A stretch of 64,000 nucleotides of DNA, taken from assembly GCA_017548565.1 (NCBI GenBank), contig JAFYZU010000034.1, forward strand, positions 1-64,000, given 5' to 3'. The notes under the pieces are model-generated. The model made no database searches. It had not been told where the DNA came from and saw only the letters and a program-made list of their open reading frames with translations. Source of the DNA: Treponema sp. (lineage in GTDB: Bacteria; Spirochaetota; Spirochaetia; Treponematales; Treponemataceae). The translations under genes were made by a program, and so were the position numbers. Position 1 is the first letter of the stretch. Each line of letters opens with the position of its first letter. This document shows positions 1 to 8,184 of the stretch, piece by piece.

Positions 1-165
1 ATCTGATATTTCTACCAGCTATCCCCGTCTAAAGGGTACGTCACCCACGCGTTACTCACCAGTCCGCCATTCTAGGAGTGAGCAAGCTCTCTCTTGCCAT
101 TCGCCTTGCATGCTTAAGACGCGCCGCCAGCGTTCGTTCTGAGCCAGGATCAAACTCTCCATGAT
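1..165 (-). rRNA. rrs: 16S ribosomal RNA, 5' end only (partial)
   Basis: The reverse complement contains the universal bacterial 16S start AGAGTTTGATCCTGGCTCAG (positions 158 down to 139), followed by the conserved GAACGAACGCTGGCGGCG block and the GTGAGTAACGCGTGGGTGAC region. Only about the first 165 nt of the gene lie in the window; the rest runs off the left edge. The GCGTCTTAAGCATGCAAG segment is of spirochaete/Treponema type. The mature 5' end is placed about 7 nt before the primer-like block by analogy with other 16S genes, so it may be off by a few bases. Confidence 0.97.
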
Positions 166-171
166 TATTTC

Positions 172-189
172 AATACCCCGAAGGGTAAT
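172..189 (-). other. rRNA leader hairpin with UUCG tetraloop
   Basis: Read on the minus strand this is ATTACCC-TTCG-GGGTATT, a seven-position stem with one mismatch capped by a C(UUCG)G tetraloop. It ends about 6 nt before the predicted 16S 5' end. Such stems in rRNA leaders usually help processing or antitermination; that role is inferred here. Confidence 0.55.
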
Positions 190-410
190 GACTTTCATTT
201 CGGTTCAATTCCAGCAATTCTGATTGTTGAATTGATTTGGTCGGTTTTATATAAAAAAACCGTTAAAAAAAATGCAGTCAATCGTCAGAACAGAACTCAG
301 GCGATTTTCTCGCTTTTATTCTGTCCAGAACCTTACTCGTTCTTTCTTTCCTTCCCTGTTCTGTCAAAGAAACTGTTTCTCTGTCGCCCTAAAATGCGAC
401 GGTGAAAATA

Positions 411-439
411 AATATATACCTATAATTAAAAAGTGTCAA
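411..439 (-). promoter_or_regulatory. rRNA operon promoter
   Basis: On the minus strand a perfect -35 TTGACA (439-434) is followed after 17 nt by TATATT (416-411). The predicted start is near 404, giving a leader of about 240 nt before 16S. Hexamers and spacing are close to sigma-70 consensus, as expected for a highly expressed rRNA operon. Confidence 0.75.
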
Positions 440-520
440 GCAAATTTTAGAAAAAATATAAAAAAAATTTGATTTTTTTTAAGAAATATTATAATTGTTC
501 ATCAAACTAATACTTTTTTC

Positions 521-548
521 TTGCAACTAACGAAAAAGGGTTTATAAT
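521..548 (+). promoter_or_regulatory. Promoter of the DUF1508 gene
   Basis: TTGCAA (521-526), a 16 nt spacer, then a perfect TATAAT (543-548). The gene's ATG lies 50 nt downstream and is preceded by a GGGGGAT ribosome binding site (586-592). Confidence 0.65.
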
Positions 549-598
549 TTAACTATTCACAAGTTGAATATTTTTTTAGCAAGCATGGGGGATATAAA

Positions 599-970
599 AT
601 GGCTGCAAAATTTGTAATCAAAAAAGGTAAAACAGGATTTACTTTCAATCTTAAAGCAACAAATGGTGAAGTAATCGCTACTTCTGAAGTTTATTCTTCA
701 AAAGATTCTTGTAAAAACGGAATCAAAAGTGTTCAGACAAATGCTCCGATTGCAGAAATTGAAGATCAGACTGAAAAAGGTTTCGAAAAGACATCTTCTC
801 CAAAATTTGAAATGTATAAAGATAAGAAAGGACAGATCCGCTTCAGATTAAAGGCAAAAAACGGTCAGATTATAGCTGTAGGCGAAGGCTATTCAGATAA
901 AGCTGGCTGTAAAAGCGGCATCACTTCTATTAAAAAGAATGCACCTGCTGCAAAAATCGAAGAAGAATAA
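599..970 (+). CDS. yegP: DUF1508 (YegP/UPF0339) family protein
   Basis: The product is a small 123-residue cytosolic protein made of two tandem copies of the DUF1508 repeat, at about residues 5-55 and 68-120. Each copy has the pattern F.(I/M)..K.G...F.L.A.NG..I...E.YS.K..C..GI.S...NAP.A.I. The family folds as a small alpha/beta domain; its biochemical function is not known. The start is set by GGGGGAT 7 nt before the ATG. The gene is monocistronic, with its own promoter (521-548) and an intrinsic terminator (995-1025). It is divergent from the rRNA operon. The family call is firm, the role is not. Confidence 0.93.
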   Translation: MAAKFVIKKGKTGFTFNLKATNGEVIATSEVYSSKDSCKNGIKSVQTNAPIAEIEDQTEKGFEKTSSPKFEMYKDKKGQIRFRLKAKNGQIIAVGEGYSDKAGCKSGITSIKKNAPAAKIEEE

Positions 971-994
971 TCTTTTTTTGTGATTACATTTATC

Positions 995-1025
995 GCGGGG
1001 AATCAACAGATTCTCCGCTTTTTTT
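995..1025 (+). terminator. Intrinsic terminator after the DUF1508 gene
   Basis: The stem GCGGGGAATC / GATTCTCCGC (one G-U pair) has an AACA loop and is followed by seven T. It lies 24 nt after the stop codon. The convergent minus-strand gene ends at 1029, but there is no T-run on its side, so termination is probably one-way. Confidence 0.88.
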
Positions 1026-1028
1026 GCC

Positions 1029-2195
1029 TTAATATTCGCCGAACTCACATCCCGCGTGCTTTACTTCAATTTCATCAATAAGGACAAAACCTTTTTTAGG
1101 AAGCTTATTGATGAATTTAATCCTTTTTCTAAAAAGTTTAACAGTTCCTTCTCCTGTACCGCCGTTATACAGATTTTTATGACGCTTCTCGCCATCCGGT
1201 GATTCATAGTTCACAAAAAGCATTTCTTCTTTATTGCAGGAAATTTCAGTTTCCATTACATAACGAAAAGTTTCCTGTCGAACCTTCCATATAATCTGCT
1301 TTTCGTTCTGCGTGCAATCAAATTTTGTACGACACAATGTCCAGAATTTCGAAAAATTAAATTCGTAGGATTTTCCTTCATAATAAAAATCACTTAAAAG
1401 CTTACGGTCAAGAGGGATTCCGAAAATTTTTGGCTTTCCGCCACCGATATCAAAAACAGAGTTTTCAAGTTTTTTACCTGTGATTTTACTTATAAGATCA
1501 TTTGATGAAAGCCACACCCATGGAGAAGTAAAATTTCGTCCCCAGTTTTTATCTGCATAACCGAATGAATTGATTTTCGTAATCTGATATTTTTTTCCGT
1601 TTGCAATAACTGTTCCTGCATAACGTGTTTTCATCCCCTGAGCATGCCAGTACATCTCGAAGGCTTTTATCGCACGGAAAAATCCACCGGCTCCATAGCC
1701 AACATTAAAGGCAATGTCTTTTTCAGCAGTAAGATTCCAGGTCATGCTTCCACTATCGCTCATCCACTCAGGATGATTTTTTGCATCTTCCTTTGAAATC
1801 TCCACGCTGCCGTTCAATCTTTCTTCTGAACAGAAAAAATCCCCGGCAGTAAGGGAAAAACCGTTCTCTTTATCATTTTTAATCTGAACATCTTTCCATG
1901 GCAGAAAAGCATTAAGCTGAACGGCATCTTTTCCCCACCAGCCACATTTTACCATTAAATACGAAGGCTTGAATTTTCTTTCACGGTTAAACGGTTCCTG
2001 CCCAAGAATCGGTTCTTCACCACCATTATCCTTTGCAAGCGCCGGATTAATAGTAAAATATTCAACAAAAAATGATTTTTCTTTACCGGTTTTTTCTTCA
2101 ATTCCTGTAAAACTGTGCCACCACCAGTCATATCCTTTTTTCGCAAATGATCCGTTGAGCATCCAGAAATTACGTTTCAAATCCTTCTTATTCAT
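1029..2195 (-). CDS. Tocopherol-cyclase/AttH-like beta-barrel protein (tentative)
   Basis: The 388-residue product has no signal peptide or membrane segment. It is rich in Trp, Tyr, Gly and charged residues: GYDWWWHSFTG near residue 21, CGWWGKDAVQLNAF near 83, YADKNWGRNFTSPW near 213, and WVWLSSNDL. This pattern, with an N-terminal WWWHSF block and a central NWG.....W motif, recalls the calycin-like tocopherol cyclase/AttH superfamily found as uncharacterised proteins in Firmicutes and spirochaetes. The superfamily call rests on motif memory only. A role in lipid or isoprenoid modification would be inference. It is the last minus-strand gene after the envelope-export operon, 52 nt downstream of the beta-barrel gene, and may be co-transcribed with it. 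Confidence 0.5.
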   Translation of the reverse strand: MNKKDLKRNFWMLNGSFAKKGYDWWWHSFTGIEEKTGKEKSFFVEYFTINPALAKDNGGEEPILGQEPFNRERKFKPSYLMVKCGWWGKDAVQLNAFLPWKDVQIKNDKENGFSLTAGDFFCSEERLNGSVEISKEDAKNHPEWMSDSGSMTWNLTAEKDIAFNVGYGAGGFFRAIKAFEMYWHAQGMKTRYAGTVIANGKKYQITKINSFGYADKNWGRNFTSPWVWLSSNDLISKITGKKLENSVFDIGGGKPKIFGIPLDRKLLSDFYYEGKSYEFNFSKFWTLCRTKFDCTQNEKQIIWKVRQETFRYVMETEISCNKEEMLFVNYESPDGEKRHKNLYNGGTGEGTVKLFRKRIKFINKLPKKGFVLIDEIEVKHAGCEFGEY

Positions 2196-2247
2196 TTTGT
2201 TACCGCCTGAAACAATTAAAGAACTTTTTTAATGAAACTTCAAGTAT

Positions 2248-3534
2248 TTAGAATTTTCCGCCGCCAAGTGTAAAAGTAAGCTTTAATGATACATCCGGTT
2301 TAGAATCAAAATCTGCCCAGGTAAAATAAGGCCCCGCACTCATAGAAAAACATGATACAGGTTTATATCCGAACATTGCAGAACAAGTCAGTGAATTAAA
2401 CAGTGATGTAGAAATGTTCATTGCCGAAAGATAAGAAAGAATGGCAGGAGTAAGCTCTTCACGACCTATGTTAAGTATTCCAAGGAAGTTAAGGGTAAAA
2501 TCATCTGAATTAAACAGTTTTCCAAAATTCAATGTTGCAGCGACATTATGTCCCTTTGTTATATATTTATCTGCAAGATTTATATCATTGCTGTTATAAT
2601 AATACTGCATGGCAAGGGTGATTGACGGATCCTTCCATGTATAACTTCCGCCAGCCGTAACTTTGAAAATGCTTGTTTTATCTTCCCAGGAATCATCATG
2701 AGTCCATTCAGAAACATCACCATAAGCATAGACAAATTCACCGAAAAGATTAAGTGATTTAAAAACCGTTCCAGAAGCAGTAAAAATGAATTTCGGAGAA
2801 TCCCTGTATTTCCAGTATGTGCCAAGTCCAAGCTCCCATCCGCCGAAAACAAGATCGCTTTTCATTGCAAATGCAGTATCCTTAAGGTAAGTCGGCTTCG
2901 TAATATCTTCAAGCTTTGAAGGGATTATATAAAGCCACAAACAGTTCTGAGAATCCGGAAAAGTAATCTGAGTTCGAAGATTAAGACAACCGTCAACACC
3001 GGCAGATACATTTTCAGGATCGATTATAGATGAATTAACAATATCTGAACAAGGACTGTAAAAATATCCAGTTCCCCAGGTTACTGTATGAAGACCGAAT
3101 CTGAAGAAAGCCCTGTCATTTGTGGAAAAATCTGTAAACAGCTCTTTAAGGCTGAACCATCCCGCTCCGACAGTATTTTCAGGATACGGATAGGCAACTC
3201 CGAACTTTGTATACATCCTTAAATTCTGAATCGGACGTGCATCTACAGTAATATATGAAGATAAAGACGGAGTTAATACAGAATCCTTTATATGTTCACC
3301 AAAAGATTTACCGTCATCGGAATATAAAAGAGTATTTGAAGTTATGCTTGAAGAAATGTTTCCACCGATTTTAACCGTACCGTTTTCAAAAAGAATGCCC
3401 TTACTCAAATCGGTTTTTGCCGAAACATCTTCAACCTCTTCGATTCCATCATCAAAAAACAAATCGTCATCATCCTGTGCATAAACACAAAACAACAGAC
3501 AGAAAACAAACAGTGAACTTAAAAAGCGCTTCAT
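2248..3534 (-). CDS. Predicted outer-membrane beta-barrel protein
   Basis: The 428-residue protein starts with a clear Sec signal peptide (MKRFLSSLFVFCLLFCVYA, cleaved before Gln20), followed by an acidic Asp/Glu stretch. The rest is built of alternating polar/hydrophobic strands rich in Tyr, Phe, Gly and Ser and ends in an aromatic residue (LTFTLGGGKF), as beta-barrel outer-membrane proteins do. I recognise no named family. It is the distal partner of an operon encoding an ABC ATPase, two FtsX-like permeases and a LolA-like periplasmic carrier, with only 21 nt between it and the carrier gene. A likely role is the outer-membrane end of that export route, or its cargo; both are inference. Confidence 0.72.
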   Translation of the reverse strand: MKRFLSSLFVFCLLFCVYAQDDDDLFFDDGIEEVEDVSAKTDLSKGILFENGTVKIGGNISSSITSNTLLYSDDGKSFGEHIKDSVLTPSLSSYITVDARPIQNLRMYTKFGVAYPYPENTVGAGWFSLKELFTDFSTNDRAFFRFGLHTVTWGTGYFYSPCSDIVNSSIIDPENVSAGVDGCLNLRTQITFPDSQNCLWLYIIPSKLEDITKPTYLKDTAFAMKSDLVFGGWELGLGTYWKYRDSPKFIFTASGTVFKSLNLFGEFVYAYGDVSEWTHDDSWEDKTSIFKVTAGGSYTWKDPSITLAMQYYYNSNDINLADKYITKGHNVAATLNFGKLFNSDDFTLNFLGILNIGREELTPAILSYLSAMNISTSLFNSLTCSAMFGYKPVSCFSMSAGPYFTWADFDSKPDVSLKLTFTLGGGKF

Positions 3535-3555
3535 GATGCCCCCGTTTTAATGCAA

Positions 3556-4320
3556 TTAGTTTAAGTTTTCCAGATAACCCTTTGTAAAGATATTATCAGG
3601 AAGTTTATCGAAAGTTAAGTCAGAAATTACTTCCTGTGTCTGCTCACCCTTATTCAATTCATCGCGGACTATAATCTGTGTAGGAACATAACCAGGCTTT
3701 ACCTTTGAATATTTAGGATAAAGAACAGTTCGCATTAATCTTCCGTTAGCAGAATAATCTTCTTCTTTAAGCACAAGCGAAAGATCTTTTCTTACATAGA
3801 AAACAGTCTTTTCATAAGAAGGAACATTTGTCTTTGCCTTTAAAGAAATGATGTAAACCTCATATTTACCGAGCGTTCCGGATTTAAATTCTTCTACGGT
3901 ATAATTCTGCCGCCATCTTGCAGAAGACTGATTAACATCGTCAATTTTAACATCTGAATCGGCAAGTGCATCTTTTATGGAAGTATGAGTAAATTTTCGA
4001 CCGATTGGATCATAAGCCCAGATATTGTCACCGTCACGAAGAAATCCTGTTCCTTTATCTGCTTCAGGAAAAAGCTGAACGATTGTCATAAGATCCTTTG
4101 TTGTACGTTCAAAAATCTTATACTGAACGTTTTCCTTCTGTTTACCAGGTTTTTCTATTACAAGCGAAATTGTAGCAGAATAATCACCCTTGTAGGCAAG
4201 AACCTCATCTGTACTTTCCATAATCTTAAAGGCTTTTTCAGAATCTGCAGCAGAAGCCTGTGCAAAAACAACCATATTGATTAAAACCAGAAGAGCTCCG
4301 GCAATTACTGATTTTTTCAT
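3556..4320 (-). CDS. LolA-like outer membrane lipoprotein-sorting protein
   Basis: The 254-residue protein has a signal peptide (about residues 1-22, ending VFAQA) and matches the COG2834 LolA-like family: KGDYSATISLVIEKPGK near residue 43, then FERTTKDLMTIVQLFPEADKGTGFLRDGDNIWAYDP, with the typical half-barrel pattern, and a C-terminal segment with P..I..RDELNKGEQT. Such proteins bind acyl chains or lipoproteins in the periplasm. It lies between the permease genes (13 nt upstream) and an outer-membrane barrel gene, so the operon looks like a transenvelope lipid or lipoprotein export route. The cargo cannot be told from sequence. Confidence 0.85.
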   Translation of the reverse strand: MKKSVIAGALLVLINMVVFAQASAADSEKAFKIMESTDEVLAYKGDYSATISLVIEKPGKQKENVQYKIFERTTKDLMTIVQLFPEADKGTGFLRDGDNIWAYDPIGRKFTHTSIKDALADSDVKIDDVNQSSARWRQNYTVEEFKSGTLGKYEVYIISLKAKTNVPSYEKTVFYVRKDLSLVLKEEDYSANGRLMRTVLYPKYSKVKPGYVPTQIIVRDELNKGEQTQEVISDLTFDKLPDNIFTKGYLENLN

Positions 4321-4333
4321 AATAATCCTCCTG

Positions 4334-5674
4334 TTATTTTATTGTCCTTAATGCAACGGCAGGATTCAATGAAGCTGCCTTTCTTGCAACAAAATCGACA
4401 GATAATAAAGTAAGTACAATTAATAAAGCATACTGTAATATGATAGTTACAGCAGAAAGCTTATATGTAAAATGCCCGTTGTTCAAAAACATTGAAAGTG
4501 CATCACTATTAATAGGAATAAGTGATAAAATCGAAAGAACAATAATTGCAATCACAAGTCCTATAAGGGCAGCAATAGATGTAAGGAATAAAGCTTCCCG
4601 CAAAAATAAATCTTTCGTGTCGTCCCTGGTCATTCCTATAGCGCGCATTGTTCCTATTTCACGGATTCTTTCATACATTACCATTCTGTAAGTATTTGAA
4701 AGGCCAATCATAACTATAACGAGCATTACAATAAGAATGACAGTCATGATTACATGAACATAAAAAAATACACTCTGTATTGCAGGAAGCTCATCGTTAA
4801 AACATTCTACTGCATATTTTGTACCTTCCCACTCAACCTTTACCGGATCAAGCTGTTTTTCTATTCCCTTACCGATATTCTTTGGATTCGTCTTAAAAGC
4901 TTCTGTTCTGTCAGTTACAAGATGACCGTCCTCTGCAATTTTTTGCTGAATCTGGTTTGCTGTTAAAGCCTGCTTGTTTTTATTCTTAAGATGGATTGTA
5001 AAGGTCGAATAACCGGCATCAGGAATACCGAGAAGTTTATTCAACACCTTGATGTCAGTATATCCCATCATTGAACCAAAGAAATTGTTTGATTTTATAA
5101 TTCCCGCAACCGTGAAATCTTCTACATTATTCTGTCCATATATAGTTGAACAGGTGAACGTTACCTTATCGCCCACTTCAAGATTCAGCGATTTTGCAGT
5201 ACTGTCGCTTATAACAAAAGGATTTTCCCATTGATAGTTTTCAGATCCGCCACTTACAAACTGAAACGAATCAAGAAGATGCTTGTCATAAAGATCGCGT
5301 CCATAAACTTCAATAAGTGATTTTTTACCTTCAAAAATAAGCTGACCTGTCGCAAGTGAATAATAAGAAACATAATCGTAATCGATGTTTGTTTTTTCTA
5401 CAACATCACGGATATATGCATCATCTTCAACAAGAGCCGCAACCTGTGGTTTTCCGCCTGTCAATTCAGAAGGAATACGCTGACACCCCTGTATTAAAAC
5501 AGTTCCACCAAGAAGCTGTGTTATCTGTTCTTCAAGATTATTAACCATTCCCGAAATAAATCCGTCGACACCTGTAATTACAAAAAATCCGAATGCAACG
5601 GCAAGTCCAAGAACAACATTCCGTTTTTTCTGTCTTGAAAGATTCTTTAAAGCTAATTTAGAAATAGCACCCAT
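4334..5674 (-). CDS. ABC transporter permease, FtsX/MacB type (second permease)
   Basis: The 446-residue inner-membrane protein has the LolC/E-MacB layout: one N-terminal membrane helix (about 20-40), a periplasmic MacB_PCD-like domain of roughly 240 residues, and three C-terminal helices containing the FtsX signature (MVMYERIREIGTMRAIGMTR, about residues 330-350). It follows the first permease gene by 18 nt and precedes the LolA-like gene by 13 nt. With the ATPase at 7228 and the other permease it probably forms a heterodimeric LolCDE-like mechanotransmission exporter. Confidence 0.9.
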   Translation of the reverse strand: MGAISKLALKNLSRQKKRNVVLGLAVAFGFFVITGVDGFISGMVNNLEEQITQLLGGTVLIQGCQRIPSELTGGKPQVAALVEDDAYIRDVVEKTNIDYDYVSYYSLATGQLIFEGKKSLIEVYGRDLYDKHLLDSFQFVSGGSENYQWENPFVISDSTAKSLNLEVGDKVTFTCSTIYGQNNVEDFTVAGIIKSNNFFGSMMGYTDIKVLNKLLGIPDAGYSTFTIHLKNKNKQALTANQIQQKIAEDGHLVTDRTEAFKTNPKNIGKGIEKQLDPVKVEWEGTKYAVECFNDELPAIQSVFFYVHVIMTVILIVMLVIVMIGLSNTYRMVMYERIREIGTMRAIGMTRDDTKDLFLREALFLTSIAALIGLVIAIIVLSILSLIPINSDALSMFLNNGHFTYKLSAVTIILQYALLIVLTLLSVDFVARKAASLNPAVALRTIK

Positions 5675-5692
5675 TCTATACTCCTCCCTTCA

Positions 5693-7228
5693 CTATTCTT
5701 TACTCAACGCTTTTAATGGAGTAATCTTGAGCGCAGAATTAATAGGATACAGATTGCTGATGATACCAAGCAAAGCCGTTATGATTATTGTCGAAATAAT
5801 AATTCCTGCTGTCGGTGTAAAATGAACAAGTCCTCCTCCAAGCATCATTTTTACGATAGAATTCGTAATTACAATATTCTGATGATTGAAAATACACATT
5901 ATGATGATTGAAACAATAACTCCAATCACGGAAGTAATCAAAGTCAAAATCAATGATTCGGTAAAGAACAGTTTTCTTACAAAGCTTTTTTCTGCACCGA
6001 TGGCACGCATTGTTCCAATTTCACTTGTTCGTTCTATTACACTTACAATCATTGTATTCATGATGATGATGAAAACAACTACCGCAAGAATTATGATAAG
6101 TGTATTGAAAACAATTCCGATTCCTGCAACAGTCTGTGAATATAACCAGGCGGCAAGCTTCCAGTTCATTGCGTGAACATTCAATCCTTCTTCTTTAAAT
6201 TTATTGTTTAACTCAGCAATGATTGAATCAGTTTTTGACTTGTTTGCAACCTTCATAAGAATGTAATGCCAGGCACCATCATCGGTTTTATTAAGCTCAT
6301 CACGTAAAGAAACATCACCGAGGATATTGTCAAAATCGACGGATGTAGCAGTTACCGAAGGATCAAATTCATCAGCTTCACCAAAATCATCAAAATCTCC
6401 GAAAAGCTCATCTTCACTCATAGCTGACAAAGAAAGATCAACGGTATCCGGCAGCTCCTGTGCAAAAGTATTTGCATAAGTTAAATCTGCGAACGAACGT
6501 GCAAATGCCGCATTACAGTAAATACACTGGAACATGGCAGAATACTCATTAGCCGGCTTTATGAATCCACAGACTTTTGCTTCACGGACAATTCCTTTAG
6601 AATTAGCACCCGCAATTAAAACAGGAGTTCCAACCGTAAGCTTTGCATCATATAAGGATTCGTATGCTTTTTTTACACGCTCATCAACAAGAATATCGTT
6701 TGTTCCTTTTTCGGGAAATGTTCCATCTACAAGATTTATATCAGAAAAAGTTTTCCAGTAAGTTTCATCCTCTCCTGCAAAAAGCATTGAGATTGGAATG
6801 TCATCAAGCGAAACATCATCCTTTTGAGTAATTACCGAAAGATCTACTTCTCCGTTTGAAGCTTCTACGACAATTACCTGTGCCGAGATGAGCTTCGTAG
6901 CAGATTCAATCCCTTTTGTACCGCTCACTATTTCGTTTACACGATCAAGCTCAACGATTTCCGGAAGCTGCGGGATTTCTCCACCAAAGCTTGTCGAATT
7001 TACACCGAAAATATCGTTTATTACACCCTTTTCCGGTACAGTACCGATTGCAATATCGCCCGTATAATTAGCACGGAAGTCTTTTTCAAGACCACGGTTT
7101 ATTGATTCAAGAAATGAATTACCCGCAACTACAATGGCAACACCAAGAACCAGAAAACAGCCTATGATGATTGTTTTTGATTTATGCTCCTTTAAGTTGC
7201 GCAAAGCAAGTTTAATAATCTCTTTCAT
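5693..7228 (-). CDS. ABC transporter permease, FtsX/MacB type (first permease)
   Basis: The 511-residue inner-membrane protein has the same layout as the next permease: N-terminal helix (about 19-38), a large periplasmic domain, and three C-terminal helices with the FtsX motif ERTSEIGTMRAIGAEK (about residue 400). The periplasmic domain carries an unusual very acidic stretch around residues 265-290 (many Asp/Glu, including DDFGEADEFD), absent from the partner. Its ATG overlaps the stop of the ATPase gene by one base (TAATG), implying translational coupling. Confidence 0.9.
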   Translation of the reverse strand: MKEIIKLALRNLKEHKSKTIIIGCFLVLGVAIVVAGNSFLESINRGLEKDFRANYTGDIAIGTVPEKGVINDIFGVNSTSFGGEIPQLPEIVELDRVNEIVSGTKGIESATKLISAQVIVVEASNGEVDLSVITQKDDVSLDDIPISMLFAGEDETYWKTFSDINLVDGTFPEKGTNDILVDERVKKAYESLYDAKLTVGTPVLIAGANSKGIVREAKVCGFIKPANEYSAMFQCIYCNAAFARSFADLTYANTFAQELPDTVDLSLSAMSEDELFGDFDDFGEADEFDPSVTATSVDFDNILGDVSLRDELNKTDDGAWHYILMKVANKSKTDSIIAELNNKFKEEGLNVHAMNWKLAAWLYSQTVAGIGIVFNTLIIILAVVVFIIIMNTMIVSVIERTSEIGTMRAIGAEKSFVRKLFFTESLILTLITSVIGVIVSIIIMCIFNHQNIVITNSIVKMMLGGGLVHFTPTAGIIISTIIITALLGIISNLYPINSALKITPLKALSKE

Positions 7229-8070
7229 TAACGGCTCTCCATTCTGTATTCATCTGAACCGGATTTATATTCATCACTCTTAATGTTACCGTCAAAAATA
7301 GAAATAACATGATTGCACATATCGACAATGCGTGAGTCGTGAGTAGAAAAGATGAAGGTAGTATTAAGCTCTTTGTTCAACTGCTTCATAAGAGATAAAA
7401 TCTGTGCAGAGTTTACAGAGTCAAGGTTCGCAGTAGGCTCATCAGCAAGAATTACAGGAGCCTTTGTAACAAGCGCACGGGCAATTGCAACCCTCTGTCG
7501 CTGACCGCCTGAAAGCTCTGAAGGCTTATGTTTTTTCCAGTCCGCAAGACCAACCTTTTCCATCAAAAAGTTAATCCAGTCTTCTTTTTCCTTACGGCTG
7601 AATTTATCAACCTCACAGGTATATTTCTTACTCTTTGTTTTCAAAAGAAGCGGGAATTCAATGTTTTCATAAACATTCAATACCGGAATAAGATTGAAGG
7701 TCTGAAAAATAAAACCAAGATGCGAACGACGAAGACCGGTAATTCTTGAATCGATTTTTGCAGGGAGCTTATCCTTTATTTTAGGATCCCTTTTTTCGAC
7801 AAAGTTATTCAATCTTCCTGCATCAATAGTAGTGTTCGAAAGATCAAATCCCTCGTAAACATTAATATTATCTATAAAAAGACTTCCACTTGTAGGAACA
7901 TCGATTAATCCGATCATATTCAAAATCGTAGATTTTCCGGAACCAGACGGACCTGAAATAGCCGCAAATTCACCCTTTTCTATATTAAATGAAACACCCT
8001 TTACAGCTTCTACTTTTTGTTTTCCCAACGGATATATCTTATGAATATCCTTTAATGATACAACTGGCAT
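7228..8070 (-). CDS. ABC transporter ATP-binding protein, LolD/MacB type with insertion
   Basis: A 280-residue ATPase with Walker A GPSGSGKS (40-47), signature LSGGQRQR (186-193), Walker B VILADE (206-211) and the H-loop in STHD. The sequence follows the LolD/MacB/FtsE subfamily ([21 protein letters not shown]). It is about 50 residues longer than usual because of an extra charged segment between the first strands and the Q-loop (about residues 72-108) and a second short insert at about 145-165. It is the first gene of the envelope-export operon, and AGGAG lies 6 nt before its ATG. Confidence 0.92.
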   Translation of the reverse strand: MPVVSLKDIHKIYPLGKQKVEAVKGVSFNIEKGEFAAISGPSGSGKSTILNMIGLIDVPTSGSLFIDNINVYEGFDLSNTTIDAGRLNNFVEKRDPKIKDKLPAKIDSRITGLRRSHLGFIFQTFNLIPVLNVYENIEFPLLLKTKSKKYTCEVDKFSRKEKEDWINFLMEKVGLADWKKHKPSELSGGQRQRVAIARALVTKAPVILADEPTANLDSVNSAQILSLMKQLNKELNTTFIFSTHDSRIVDMCNHVISIFDGNIKSDEYKSGSDEYRMESR

Positions 8071-8184
8071 ATAAAACTCCTATATTGTTATGGTTTAAAT
8101 ATAATGAAAAAAATACATATTGAACAGTAAAAATGTTTTTTTTCTAAAGATGATAAGAACTTTCTTATTTTAAAAAAATATCAT

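Larger units (their letters stand above)
166..598. other. rRNA leader and divergent intergenic region
   Basis: This gap of about 430 bp holds no credible protein gene. It contains the 16S leader (about 404 down to 166, minus strand) with a UUCG hairpin next to the 16S start, the rRNA promoter (411-439), and the promoter and ribosome binding site of the DUF1508 gene (521-598). A 66-codon reading frame at 272-472 lies across the rRNA leader and promoter, has no ribosome binding site, and is treated as spurious. Confidence 0.8.

Noticed and set aside
272-472. A 66-codon reading frame between 16S and the DUF1508 gene
   Set aside because: It lies across the rRNA leader and promoter, has no ribosome binding site, and looks like chance.
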